Shown: piece after piece, positions 1 to 8,146 of the stretch
Layout: the number at the start of each line of letters is the position of its first letter
Numbering within the stretch: the first letter of the stretch is position 1
NCBI RefSeq assembly: GCF_015277775.1
Contig: NZ_CP063849.1
Coordinates: forward strand, 8,013,501-8,077,500
Length of the DNA stretch: 64,000 nt
Origin: Paludibaculum fermentans
GTDB lineage: Bacteria > Acidobacteriota > Terriglobia > Bryobacterales > Bryobacteraceae
Direction: 5' to 3'
Notes under the pieces: model-generated
Database searches by the model: none
The model's input: only the letters and a program-made list of their open reading frames with translations
Told to the model about the DNA's origin: nothing
Program-made: the position numbers and the translations under genes

Positions 1-208
1 ACTCGGCCAGATACTCGCCAGGGAGTCGTACGGCAATGTCGGCCAGCAGCCGCACGAGGCCGGTCAACCCGTAACGCCGCCATGCTTCCGGAACGGCGTC
101 TTCCCCCTGCCTGTCCAGGTCGACTCCGTACAGCATGCGAAACTCCTGCGGATACGCGCTCGCCAGGCGTCGATAGATCGACAGGCAGAGGCTGACCCTT
201 GGGTTCAT
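1..208 (-). CDS. ADOP-type permease, 5' part only (runs off the window)
   Basis: This is the N-terminal 69 codons of a protein that continues beyond base 1. The translation begins MNPRVSLCLSIYRRLASAYP and continues with a charged amphipathic region (..GEDAVPEAWRRYGLTGLVRLLADI..). That matches the cytoplasmic prefix of acidobacterial orphan permeases of the MacB/FtsX type, which are thought to act in export or envelope processes without a dedicated ATPase subunit. The start ATG (206-208) overlaps the stop of the padR-like gene in an ATGA arrangement, so the two are very likely cotranscribed and translationally coupled. The pairing of PadR with such permeases is common in Acidobacteria. The membrane domains lie outside the window, so the family call rests on the prefix and on context. 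Confidence 0.6.
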   Translation of the reverse strand, partial: MNPRVSLCLSIYRRLASAYPQEFRMLYGVDLDRQGEDAVPEAWRRYGLTGLVRLLADIAVRLPGEYLAE

Positions 209-561
209 TCGTAGGCCTCCTGCCGGCGCTTTCGCTGCATCATCCGAACCATCCCCTGCAGCCGCTCACACTCCAGCTCCAGTACGGTTCGTCCCAGTGG
301 CGTGAGGCGGTAGTAGCGTCGTCGCGCGTCGTCGAGTTCCTCCACCGGCCGCTCATCGGACTCCTCAATCAGCCCGTCGGCGATGAGGCGTTTTAAGGAG
401 CCATAGAGGGTGGCGGGCCAGATGCGGACCGCCCCATCCGTCCGCTCCAGGACCTCATGCATGATGCCGTAACCGTGCTGCTCGCTGCCCACCAGGGACA
501 ACAGGATGTGGAACCAGTTCTGGTGCAGCGGGAGGAAACGGCTGGGATCTTTTTCCTTCAT
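205..561 (-). CDS. PadR family transcriptional regulator
   Basis: 118 residues from ATG 559-561 (MKEKDPSRFLPLHQNWFHIL). The sequence shows the PadR winged helix: YGIMHEVLERTDGAVRIWPA, then TLYGSLKRLIADGLIEES and RRYYRLTPLGR, followed by a short C-terminal dimerisation helix rich in Arg and Met. Family members are small ligand- or stress-responsive repressors. The frame stays open further upstream to 807, but the PadR domain begins at the chosen Met, and the longer frame would read through a perfect palindrome that looks like its operator. A GGAGG directly abuts the ATG, which is closer than usual, so the exact start is slightly uncertain. It overlaps the permease downstream by 4 bases and probably represses both itself and that permease. 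Confidence 0.88.
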   Translation of the reverse strand: MKEKDPSRFLPLHQNWFHILLSLVGSEQHGYGIMHEVLERTDGAVRIWPATLYGSLKRLIADGLIEESDERPVEELDDARRRYYRLTPLGRTVLELECERLQGMVRMMQRKRRQEAYE

Positions 562-569
562 CCTCCATG

Positions 570-589
570 TATATATGCCTGCATATATA
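570..589. promoter_or_regulatory. Candidate PadR operator palindrome
   Basis: A perfect inverted repeat with 9-base arms (TATATATGC and GCATATATA) around a CT spacer lies 8 bases upstream of the padR start. PadR regulators usually bind short AT-rich palindromes in their own promoter, so autoregulation is the natural reading. The palindrome is AT-only apart from its core in a very GC-rich setting, which makes chance unlikely. Confidence 0.6.
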
Positions 590-959
590 TCTGTGTCAAG
601 CCCTAGCCGCACCGCAAGCCCGCGCCGGCCTTCTCGGGCCGCATCCGCCTGGACGCCGGGATTCCCAATGAACCTCCGGCCCAAGGGGCTACGTTTGGAG
701 CGGGGGCACGAGCCTTCCAGGTACGTCGGGATCCCCGCGCTCCGCAGATACCGCCCGTCCGTGCCGCCTAGCGCCATGCTGGGCACCGGAATCACACCCG
801 GCCACATCGTGTCCGTAATACTACATTGGCCTTGGTTGGAATGGCGCCGGCAGCCGCGTCCAACCCCGCGCCGCTGCTCGATTCACCCAATGGTCACGCC
901 GCTTTGAATCCTTGGTAACCTTCGTTTGGTAGCCTCCGGGAAAAGGTCTCACCCAACAA
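590..959. other. Divergent intergenic region between padR and the TonB receptor
   Basis: About 370 bases separate the padR operator from the receptor start. I see no plausible gene here; open frames in this stretch have no family signature. The last 20 bases contain a purine-rich stretch (GGGAAAAGG) ahead of the receptor ATG that may act as ribosome binding site, at a rather long spacing. Confidence 0.5.
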
Positions 960-3900
960 ATGAAAAAGAATGCACTCCTGCTGGTAGTGTCGCTACTGGC
1001 CTGCTTCACCCCAGCGTGGCCGCAAACCGCAACGGGGACCATCATTGGCACTGTCACCGACGGCAGCGGCGCCGTGGTTGCGAACGCGAACGTTACAGTC
1101 ACCAACGTCGGCACCAGTTCGAAATTGGAAGTCGTCACGAACGCGGAAGGCGACTACACCGCCCCGCTCCTTCCGCCCGGCAACTACGCGGTTGCGGTTG
1201 CCGCTCCCGGCTTCAAAGCTTTCTCCCAGACCGGCATTCGGGTCCAGATTCAGCAGCAGGCCCGCGTGGACGTGGCCCTGCAGGTGGGCGCGGTCAGTGA
1301 GAGCGTCCAGGTAAAAGGCGATGCCGCCGTGGTCGAGGCCACTTCCTCCTCCGTCGGCAAAGTCGTCGACAACAAGCGCATCGCTGACCTGCCCCTCAAC
1401 ACCCGCAACGTCTACAGCCTCGTCAATCTCACGCCAGGCTTGGCCGGCAGCATCGGCAATGCTCACAACGGCGTCAGCTTTAGCGTGAACGGCGCGCGGG
1501 GCGGAACCTTCGACGTGCTGGTGGACGGCTCCAGCGCGGCCTTCCCCACCGTGAACGGCTTCGCCGGCGTCTCCGTTTTCCCTTCCGTCGACGCAGTCGC
1601 GGAGTTCAAATTACAAGCCCAGAATTTCCCCGCCGAATTCGGCCGCAGCATGACCGCCGTCCTCAATCTCGTCTACAAATCAGGCGGCAACAACTTCCAC
1701 GGCGGAGCCTTCGAGTTCCTCCGCAACTCCGTGCTCGACGCCAACAACTACTACGCCAACCAGCGCGGCGTAGGCCTCTCGAGCTTCAAGCGGAATCAGT
1801 TTGGCGGCAACCTTGGCGGGCCCATCCTGCGCAACAAGCTCTTCTTCCTCACCGCCTTCGAAGGCCTGCGCGAACGCAGCTTCTCTGACCGTCTCACCAC
1901 CGTGCCCACAGCACTGGAGCGCGCCGGCGACTTCTCCCAGACCCGCGCCACCGCCACCCAGGGCATCACCATCTTCGATCCCTTCACCACCCGTTCCAAC
2001 CCGTCCGGCTCCGGTTCCATCCGCGACGCCTTCCCCGGCAACCTCATCCCCTCCAATCGCTGGGACGCCGTCGCCCGCAACGTGATCAAGTATTACCCCA
2101 CTCCGAACCTGGCCGGCGACTCCATCGGACGCAACAACTTCTACGGCACCGGCTCGGCGCAGTTCAACACCGACAACTTCGACGTACGTGTTGACCACAA
2201 CCTCACAGACCGCCAGCGCCTCTTCGGCCGCTTCTCCTATCGCCGCTACTTCAACGGACCGCCCCAACTCTTCCCCGGTGCGACGGGCATCGCCGAAGGC
2301 CGCATCAACAACAACGACTTCGGACGCAACGTCGTCGTGGATTACACCAACACCGTCACCCCCACGGCCCTCCTCAACCTCCGCGTGTCCTTTGCCCGCA
2401 ATCGCTTTCTCTACGACAACCAGGGCCTCGACTTCGTGCCCTCCAGCCTGGGCTTGCCCACCGCGCTCGATTCCGCGGTGGACCGCCTGATGTTCCCCCG
2501 CTTCGACGTCAGCACTCAAACCTCCCTCGGCGGCGGCGACCACCGCCAGAGCGGCTTCAATAACTACGGCCTGGCCGGCAGCTTCACCAAACTCTCCGGC
2601 AACCACACCCTCAAGGCCGGTTATGAAGGACGCATGCTCCGCATCAACGTCTGGGAAGCACGCGCCGCCGGTACCTTCGGCTTCACCGCGGCCATGACGC
2701 AGGGACCCAATCCCGCGGTCAGCAGCTCCTCCGCCGGCTTCGGCTTCGCCTCGTTCCTGCTCGGCGCCGGCACCAGCGGCAACTTCTACCAGAACTGGAA
2801 AAACGTCGCCGCCAACAGCTTCTACCACGCGTTCTACGTCCAGGACGACTGGCGCATCACTCGCAAGCTCACCCTCAATCTCGGCCTTCGCTACGACTTC
2901 GACACCCCGCGTACGGAACGCTTCAACCGCATGAGCTGGTTCGACCCATCCCTGGCCTCTCCTCTCGCCAATGTGAATGGCTACGCCAATCTCACCGGAG
3001 CGCTCCGCTTCGTCGGAGCCGGCGGCAACGGCCGCTCGCAGTACTCCGGCGACTACAACAACTTCGCGCCCCGCCTCGGCGTGGCCTACCAGATCAACAA
3101 CAAAACGGCGGTCCGCGCCGGCTTCGCCCAACTCTTTGGACCCAGCACCCTGGCCGCCCAGGGCACTGTCGGCCCCTACGGCTTCCGGGTCGAGACCACC
3201 TGGATCACCAGTCTTGATGGCTTCACCCCGCTGAATCTGCTCAATAACCCGTTCCCGGGCGGCTTCCCGCCGGTCCCGGGCTCCTCCCTCGGCGCCAGGA
3301 CGGCCCTGGGCAGCAACCTGGACGCGCCCCTCAGCAACACCAACACCCCTTACACGCTGCAGTACAACCTCACCGTGCAACACGAACTCCCCGGAGCCGT
3401 TCTCCTCGAAGTCGCCTACGTCGGCAACCGCGGCCGCCAGCTCTCGCGCGGCGGCGAAGGCGGCTTCACCCTGAACCAGCTCAACCCGTCCTACCTGAGC
3501 CTGGGCTCGCAACTGAATCAGCTCGTCGACAACCCGTTCTTCGGCCAGCCGAATGTCGGTGGAGTCATCGCGAACCGCCAGGTCGCCCGGGCCCAGCTTC
3601 TCCGGCCTTACCCGCAGTACGGCAGCATCTACCCGTTGTTCTCGCAAGGCGCCACCTCCGACTACAACGCCATGCAGGCAACCTTCAGCAAGCGTTACTC
3701 GAAGGGCGTCACGTTCGAAGGCAGCTACACGTGGGCCAAGGCCATGGACACCGGCACCAGCTATCAGAACAGCTATGACGTGCTCGGCAGCCGCAGCATT
3801 TCGAGCGTCGACGTCCCCCACCGCCTGGTCTTCGGCGGAGTCTACGAACTGCCGGTCGGGCGCGGCCGCCGCTTCGGCACGGGTATGTCCCGCGCGTTCG

Positions 3901-4367
3901 ATGCCGTCATCGGCGGATGGCAGGTGAACGGCATCTACACCCTGCAATCAGGCAATCCGCTGGGCATCAGCGCCAACGGCACCGCGGCCCTGTTCAGCGA
4001 GGCGGCTCGGGCGAACAACAATGGCCAGCGCGCGTCCCTCAGTGGCGACGCCCATGCCCGCCTCGACCGTTGGTTCGACACCAGCGTCTTCAGCCAGCCG
4101 GCGCCCTACACCCTCGGCAACCTGAGCCCGCTCATCGCCGACCTCCGCAACCACCACACTAACAACCTCGATCTCTCCGTCTTTAAGCAATTCAAGCTGA
4201 CGGAGAAGTTCTCCCTGCAATTCCGCGCGGAGGCGTTCAACTCCCTCAACCGCGTCCGCTTCGCCAGCCCGAACACCAACGTGAACGGCGGTGCGAACTT
4301 CGGCAAGGTCACGGCCCAGGCCAACGACCCCAGGCAACTGCAGTTCGGACTCAAGCTGCTCTTCTAG
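960..4367 (+). CDS. TonB-dependent receptor with N-terminal carboxypeptidase-regulatory domain (Oar-like)
   Basis: 1135 residues. A signal peptide (1-21, MKKNALLLVVSLLACFTPAW) is followed by a carboxypeptidase-regulatory beta-sandwich at about 24-108 (GTIIGTVTDGSGAVVANANV, then DYTAPLLPPGNYAVAVAAPG). Next come a plug-like region at about 120-240 (DLPLNTRNVYSLVNLTPGL, VLVDGSSAAF) and a long barrel region rich in aromatic strands. The last residue is Phe (LQFGLKLLF), as expected for an outer-membrane barrel recognised by BamA. Such Oar-type receptors are greatly expanded in Acidobacteria and are thought to import oligosaccharides or other large substrates across the outer membrane using TonB energy. 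The substrate cannot be told from the sequence. The gene is monocistronic, with its own terminator just downstream. Confidence 0.93.
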   Translation: MKKNALLLVVSLLACFTPAWPQTATGTIIGTVTDGSGAVVANANVTVTNVGTSSKLEVVTNAEGDYTAPLLPPGNYAVAVAAPGFKAFSQTGIRVQIQQQARVDVALQVGAVSESVQVKGDAAVVEATSSSVGKVVDNKRIADLPLNTRNVYSLVNLTPGLAGSIGNAHNGVSFSVNGARGGTFDVLVDGSSAAFPTVNGFAGVSVFPSVDAVAEFKLQAQNFPAEFGRSMTAVLNLVYKSGGNNFHGGAFEFLRNSVLDANNYYANQRGVGLSSFKRNQFGGNLGGPILRNKLFFLTAFEGLRERSFSDRLTTVPTALERAGDFSQTRATATQGITIFDPFTTRSNPSGSGSIRDAFPGNLIPSNRWDAVARNVIKYYPTPNLAGDSIGRNNFYGTGSAQFNTDNFDVRVDHNLTDRQRLFGRFSYRRYFNGPPQLFPGATGIAEGRINNNDFGRNVVVDYTNTVTPTALLNLRVSFARNRFLYDNQGLDFVPSSLGLPTALDSAVDRLMFPRFDVSTQTSLGGGDHRQSGFNNYGLAGSFTKLSGNHTLKAGYEGRMLRINVWEARAAGTFGFTAAMTQGPNPAVSSSSAGFGFASFLLGAGTSGNFYQNWKNVAANSFYHAFYVQDDWRITRKLTLNLGLRYDFDTPRTERFNRMSWFDPSLASPLANVNGYANLTGALRFVGAGGNGRSQYSGDYNNFAPRLGVAYQINNKTAVRAGFAQLFGPSTLAAQGTVGPYGFRVETTWITSLDGFTPLNLLNNPFPGGFPPVPGSSLGARTALGSNLDAPLSNTNTPYTLQYNLTVQHELPGAVLLEVAYVGNRGRQLSRGGEGGFTLNQLNPSYLSLGSQLNQLVDNPFFGQPNVGGVIANRQVARAQLLRPYPQYGSIYPLFSQGATSDYNAMQATFSKRYSKGVTFEGSYTWAKAMDTGTSYQNSYDVLGSRSISSVDVPHRLVFGGVYELPVGRGRRFGTGMSRAFDAVIGGWQVNGIYTLQSGNPLGISANGTAALFSEAARANNNGQRASLSGDAHARLDRWFDTSVFSQPAPYTLGNLSPLIADLRNHHTNNLDLSVFKQFKLTEKFSLQFRAEAFNSLNRVRFASPNTNVNGGANFGKVTAQANDPRQLQFGLKLLF

Positions 4368-4394
4368 CAACTCAGCCAATCCACCGTAGGAGAA

Positions 4395-4420
4395 GGGAGC
4401 AGCCCGGTCTGCTCCCTTTT
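4395..4420 (+). terminator. Intrinsic terminator after the TonB receptor
   Basis: An 8-bp GC-rich stem (GGGAGCAG / CTGCTCCC) with a 6-base loop is followed by TTTT, starting 28 bases after the receptor stop codon. Confidence 0.85.
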
Positions 4421-4857
4421 CCACGCCCCTTATCTCCGTCAAACGCATCCGAGCACTACGAACCACAACCGTAAGGGAGTGGTCCCCACCGCGCTGCGAA
4501 CCGCGCCTGGCAAGGAGTCCCGCATGGCCATCCTGGCCGCCAGTGCTGAGGGAAGCTCCGCTGGACCGGAACACGTGGGACGGCGGACCCCCTGGTCGGC
4601 GGGCGACCCCCTGGTCGGCCCCGTGGAGGCTCATCGCCACCCACCCGCCTGACTTTCAACGGGGCGGGCCGCGGACACCCACGCGTCCACAAGGGAGCCC
4701 CCATGCCCCCACGGACCGCCAAAGCGGAGGAACCCCCAAACGGAGCCGCGAATGTAAATGAGCGGATAGCCCACCGGAAAGCGCCAATCAACAGCGCGAC
4801 ACTCTACCCGCCCGCCGTCAGTGGAGCAACCCCGCCCACTCGCATTACAGTAGAGGG
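4421..4857. repeat. Intergenic region carrying dispersed repeat modules
   Basis: No gene seen. The stretch is made of modules that recur in altered order at 20395-20750. Examples are CCGTAAGGGAGT at 4470 (again at 20404), AAGGAGTCCCGCATGGCC near 4512 (compare GGAGTCCCCATGGCC at 20412 and 20546), CCCCACGGACCGCCAAAGCG near 4711 (compare 20688), and GGAGCCGCGAATGT plus GAGCGGATAGCC at 4742-4771 (compare 20459-20488). There is also an internal duplication of CCCCCTGGTCGGC at about 4587 and 4606. The copies are imperfect, so this is a decayed or mosaic repeat family rather than one recent duplication. Confidence 0.55.
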
Positions 4858-5427
4858 ATGCCCAAGATCCTGATCGTCACCGGCGACGCCGGCGAGTCCT
4901 ACGAAGCACTCTATGCCGTGCACCGGTTCCAGGAAGAGAACTGGGACGCGGTGGTCGCCGCGCCCTCGAAGCGCCGCCTCCACCTCGTCATGCACGACTT
5001 CGAACCCGGCTGGGATACCTACGTCGAACGTCCCGGCTACGGCCTGGAGTCTGACCTGACCTTCGGCGAGGTCCGCGTCTCCGACTACGCCGCCATCCTT
5101 CTCCTCGGCGGCCGGGCGCCGGAGTACCTCCGCAACGACGCGAAGCTCCTCGACATCGTTCGGGAATTCGACGCACAGGGCAAGTGGATCTTCTCCATCT
5201 GCCACGGCATCCAGATCCTGGTCGCGGCCGGCCTGGCGCAAGGCAAACGCCTCACCTGCTACGAGCACGTCCGCTACGAAGCCGAGCAGGGCGGCGGAAC
5301 CTTCGTCAATCAGCAGGCCGTTCGCGACGGCCGCATCATCTCCGCCCAGACCTGGCAATCCCACCCCGATTTCTACCGCGAGATCTTTGCGCAGTTATCC
5401 GCCAAGCCCGATGCCGCTCGATCCTGA
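4858..5427 (+). CDS. DJ-1/PfpI family protein
   Basis: 189 residues, close to the usual length of this family. It has the class I glutamine-amidotransferase-like fold: an N-terminal strand (PKILIVTGDAGESYEAL), then ILLLGGRAPEYLR and the nucleophile elbow FSICHGIQIL with Cys115 followed by His116, and a glycine-rich LTCYEHVRYEAEQGG segment. An acidic residue near 16 (GESYE) is in the place of the Glu that supports the nucleophile. Members act as peptidases, chaperones, glyoxalases or deglycases; the exact reaction cannot be read from the sequence. A purine-rich AGAGGG abuts the ATG. The 3' end overlaps the start of the next hydrolase gene by 17 bases, which suggests one transcript. Confidence 0.88.
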   Translation: MPKILIVTGDAGESYEALYAVHRFQEENWDAVVAAPSKRRLHLVMHDFEPGWDTYVERPGYGLESDLTFGEVRVSDYAAILLLGGRAPEYLRNDAKLLDIVREFDAQGKWIFSICHGIQILVAAGLAQGKRLTCYEHVRYEAEQGGGTFVNQQAVRDGRIISAQTWQSHPDFYREIFAQLSAKPDAARS

Positions 5428-6304
5428 AGTCGCGGCCCTGCTGGAACGCCAAAAGGGCCAGCCGCCTCGCTCTTCGCTCAGCGTCGCCGAGACGCGCCAA
5501 CGGCTGCGGGATGCCGGAGCCCTGGCCGGCCCGCCGCCCCCGCTTGCCCTCGTGGAAGACCTCCACTTGTCCGGCCTGCCGCCGGTCCGGCACTACAGCC
5601 CCACGAAGGAGGCTGGCCAGCCCGTCGTCATCTTCTTCCACGGCGGCCGCTTCTTCAGCGGCGATCTCGAAAGCCACGACACCGTGTGCCGCCTCCTGGC
5701 AATCGCCGCGGCCTGCCGCGTCATCGCGGTCGATTACCGCCTCGCCCCCGAGCACCCCTTTCCCGCCGCCGCCGAAGACGCCTGCCGCACCCTAGAGTGG
5801 GTTTCCACTCAGGGCGTACCGGTCGCCATCGCCGGTGACAGCGCCGGAGCCAATCTGGCCGCGGTCGCTGCCTTGACCCACCGCACCCCGGCCCTGCGCT
5901 GTCAGGTCTTGATTTATCCCATGCTCGACCCGGAATGCAGTTCACCTTCCTACGCCGAGTACGCCGAAGGCTACGGCCCCGGAGCCATCGACATGCAGCG
6001 CGGCTGGTCCCTCTACCTGCCCCCCGCAACGGATCCGCGCGACCCCCTGGCGTCCCCACTCCATGCCCCGGACACATCAGCCCAGCCGCCGGCATTCATC
6101 CTCACCGCCGAATACGACACCCTGCGCGACGAAGGCGAGGCCTATGCCCGCAAGCTGATCGAATCCGGAAACAGCGTGCAACTGCGCCGCTACCCGGGCG
6201 CCATCCACGGTTTCTTCACGATGCCCGGAACCCTCAGCGTCGCCCGCGACGCGCTCTCCAACGTCGCCGCCTTCCTCCGTCTCCACCTCGGCCAGGCGCG
6301 CTGA
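5411..6304 (+). CDS. Alpha/beta hydrolase of the hormone-sensitive-lipase family
   Basis: 297 residues from ATG 5411 (MPLDPEVAALLERQKG); a TTG at 5387 in the same frame would add eight residues but lies deep in the upstream gene. The HSL-type oxyanion motif is present as FFHGGRFFSGDL. The nucleophile is Ser144 in GDSAGANLAA, the acid Asp236 in EYDTLRDEG and the base His266 in GAIHGFF, a complete triad. No signal peptide is visible, so it is probably a cytoplasmic esterase acting on short acyl esters. It overlaps the PfpI-like gene. A decayed copy of its own 3' end lies about 600 bases downstream (see 6717-6918). Confidence 0.9.
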   Translation: MPLDPEVAALLERQKGQPPRSSLSVAETRQRLRDAGALAGPPPPLALVEDLHLSGLPPVRHYSPTKEAGQPVVIFFHGGRFFSGDLESHDTVCRLLAIAAACRVIAVDYRLAPEHPFPAAAEDACRTLEWVSTQGVPVAIAGDSAGANLAAVAALTHRTPALRCQVLIYPMLDPECSSPSYAEYAEGYGPGAIDMQRGWSLYLPPATDPRDPLASPLHAPDTSAQPPAFILTAEYDTLRDEGEAYARKLIESGNSVQLRRYPGAIHGFFTMPGTLSVARDALSNVAAFLRLHLGQAR

Positions 6305-6336
6305 GAGCCGCGGTCTGTCTTTCCATCGCCCGTCTC

Positions 6337-6540
6337 GACGCCCCCATCCCTTCCACAGCTTGCTCAGCGAGCGGTTCCAGTACATCAGGCAGCCCGTGAC
6401 CGCCAGCAGCGGCAGCATCAACCCCAGCACGGCCCACAGGATCTTCACCGTCATGCCCAAATAGACTCCGAAGTGAAGCGGCCCCATCAGGGAGACGATG
6501 CAATCGCCCGGCCTCCAGTGAACCCGTCCGTTTCGAAGGG
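6337..6540 (-). pseudogene. Remnant of a PepSY-associated transmembrane protein
   Basis: Read on the minus strand, the stretch encodes GRVHWRPGDCIVSLMGPLHF, then a hydrophobic helix (LWAVLGLMLPLLAVTGCLMY) and WNRSLSKLWK. This is the C-terminal signature of PepSY_TM proteins, with the PLHFG motif followed by the last membrane helix and the WNR end. No start, no N-terminal membrane helices and no further PepSY domain are present, and the frame then runs into the antisense of the hydrolase. It is therefore a degraded 3' fragment. The call depends on a short motif region, so confidence is moderate. Confidence 0.5.
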
Positions 6541-6716
6541 ATCAGGCTGGCGGAGCCTTTGCCAACCGGCGGTCCCTCAGCGAGGGCCGTATCATCCCCG
6601 CCGATGTGTGGGTGCCCCTTCCCTCGTCCCATCCCGAGAGATCCTTGTGTCGGTCGCCAGTAAGGCGGATGTTGCTCGATTATCTAGCCGCCTCCAGGAG
6701 CCGACGCGGGCGACCC

Positions 6717-6918
6717 CTTCGCCCTCCTCCTCGCCGCTAAAAACGAAACCCTGCGCGATGAGGGCGAAGCCTGTCCCCGCAAGCGGCCCGAGTCTGGAAA
6801 CCAGGTGTATCCGCCCCATTGCCCGGGTGACATCAGTAGCTCCTTCACCATGACCGGAACCCGAAATGTCGATCGACAGGCAATCGACAACGACGCCGCA
6901 TTCCCCGTCGCCACCTAG
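6717..6918 (+). pseudogene. Decayed duplicate of the alpha/beta hydrolase 3' end
   Basis: The plus frame reads LRDEGEACPRKRPESGNQ, later SSSFTMTGTRNVDRQAIDN and ends at TAG 6916-6918. It aligns colinearly with the C-terminus of the hydrolase at 5411-6304 (LRDEGEAYARKLIESGNS, HGFFTMPGTLSVARDALSN). The catalytic Asp and His positions are lost in the copy. Together with the PepSY remnant this marks the 0.9 kb after the hydrolase as a gene graveyard. Confidence 0.65.
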
Positions 6919-7247
6919 CCTCGGTTCGGTGAGTGCCGCCAGAGGGCCTTGCGGGCCTCCTTGCCCGCCGGTGCCGGCCTGGGCCGGTCGGGTCAACAGT
7001 CATTGAGGCGCAGCTCAATCGGATCGGGAAGTCCGCAAGACAAAGACCTGCTGCTGGTTTCGATTTAATGAATAGTTCGTATGGATTGAGTCGGCTGGCA
7101 GCGTAAAGGCCAACAGGCCATCGGCCTGCTTTAGGATTCGATTGAAGAATCATTTCTCCATTGGATTCATTGAATTGGAGTCTGTCGACGGAATGCCGTG
7201 GAGCAGAGGTGTTGTATTGCTGTCTGCTGGCGTGATAGTTTCTGCCC
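6919..7247. other. Intergenic region before the RHS operon
   Basis: No gene recognised. A short hairpin (CAGGCC, 3-base loop, GGCCTG) sits at 7114-7128, followed by only three T. Base composition becomes less GC-rich from about 7040 on, which is the likely promoter region of the operon that starts at 7248. Confidence 0.4.
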
Positions 7248-7700
7248 ATGCCTTCGCCGCACCTACGCCTCTGGACTTATGGAGCATTTCTATCGCTTCT
7301 ACTCGGATTCTCTCCCCCGACGCACGCTCAATCCAGAATTCTCGGGCGTAAGGTGATCGCCGTCGTGCCCTTGGTAGGCAAGGGGACGCCTGACGACCCG
7401 CGGCGTCCGAAGTTCGTCGCGAGCCCTGCTGACAAGGTGCAGCGCGAAGTGCTGGACTACGAGTTTGTCGTGAGCGACGACGGGAAATGGGCCATCGCCG
7501 TCTTCAGTACCAGCTGGCCAACGGCCGCCGCATTGAAGCTTCTGGATGAGATCGAGTCCTCTCGTGAAGACGGGGCGGTTTCATTCGATACAGGAAAGTC
7601 CAATAAAACGGATCTGGAAACGGAGATCCGAAAGAAGAAAGCGGATTTCGATCTGGATGAGTTTCTCGGATTGTCAAAAGCGCGGGGGAAGAACCAATGA
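7248..7700 (+). CDS. Small secreted protein of unknown function, upstream of RHS
   Basis: 150 residues. A plausible signal peptide (MPSPHLRLWTYGAFLSLLLG, cleavage after THA) is followed by a charged, mostly helical domain (KWAIAVFSTSWPTAAALKLL) and a lysine- and aspartate-rich tail (DLETEIRKKKADFDLDEFLG). I do not recognise a family. Its stop overlaps the ATG of the following secreted RHS N-terminal reading frame in an ATGA junction (7697-7700), so the two are translationally coupled. It may therefore act with, or help export, the RHS protein; that is inference from position only. Confidence 0.7.
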   Translation: MPSPHLRLWTYGAFLSLLLGFSPPTHAQSRILGRKVIAVVPLVGKGTPDDPRRPKFVASPADKVQREVLDYEFVVSDDGKWAIAVFSTSWPTAAALKLLDEIESSREDGAVSFDTGKSNKTDLETEIRKKKADFDLDEFLGLSKARGKNQ

Positions 7701-8092
7701 GGCGCCTCGCGTTGTTGGCCCTCCTCGCCGTGCCCGCATGGGCATATACGTACTACTATTCCGAGGTCTTTAACAATCCCAGTGGAGTCAATACTTCCTA
7801 CTGGACCGTCGCCGGCTCGACCAGCACCTCGCAAGGCTGGCTGACAACCCCCTCGCCGGGTTTCGTGTTCGTGATGCTGGCCCCGGCAAGTCCAAACGAA
7901 GTCCACTCCACTCTGAAGTTGACGGCAAGCGACAGTATATATACACCGGGTGTTTACAGCCATCTGCACAGAGCATCGACTGACACTTCCCTGAACCAGT
8001 ACAACCCACAGGGATCGTTCATCCAGGTTGCCCTGACCAACGTGGTGTTCAGCGGCAGCAACTGCTCGGCCACCATTGTGGTGAAGTCGTGA
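7697..8092 (+). pseudogene. Secreted N-terminal part of the RHS protein, ended by an in-frame TGA
   Basis: 131 codons from an ATG coupled to the upstream gene. A clear signal peptide (MRRLALLALLAVPAWA) is followed by a beta-rich domain (SYWTVAGSTSTSQGWLTTP). The frame stops at TGA 8090-8092. The same frame stays open on the other side (DQGVLTQHAAKSVGCHDGMQ) and continues without a shift into the 1707-residue RHS frame. The most economical reading is one secreted RHS protein of about 1857 codons from 7697 to 13270 with a single nonsense codon. Alternatives are stop-codon readthrough, a base-call error, or a real split into two products. Confidence 0.75.
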
Positions 8093-8146
8093 GATCAAGG
8101 CGTTCTCACGCAGCATGCCGCCAAATCGGTTGGCTGCCATGACGGC

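Noticed and set aside
1680-3947. 755-codon open frame on the minus strand opposite the TonB receptor
   Set aside because: Repetitive Val/Glu/Ala/Gly composition typical of an antisense frame in GC-rich coding DNA; the plus strand has a full, recognisable receptor.
5387-5411. TTG start for the alpha/beta hydrolase
   Set aside because: Would add eight residues without family similarity and extend the overlap with the upstream gene; ATG 5411 is preferred.
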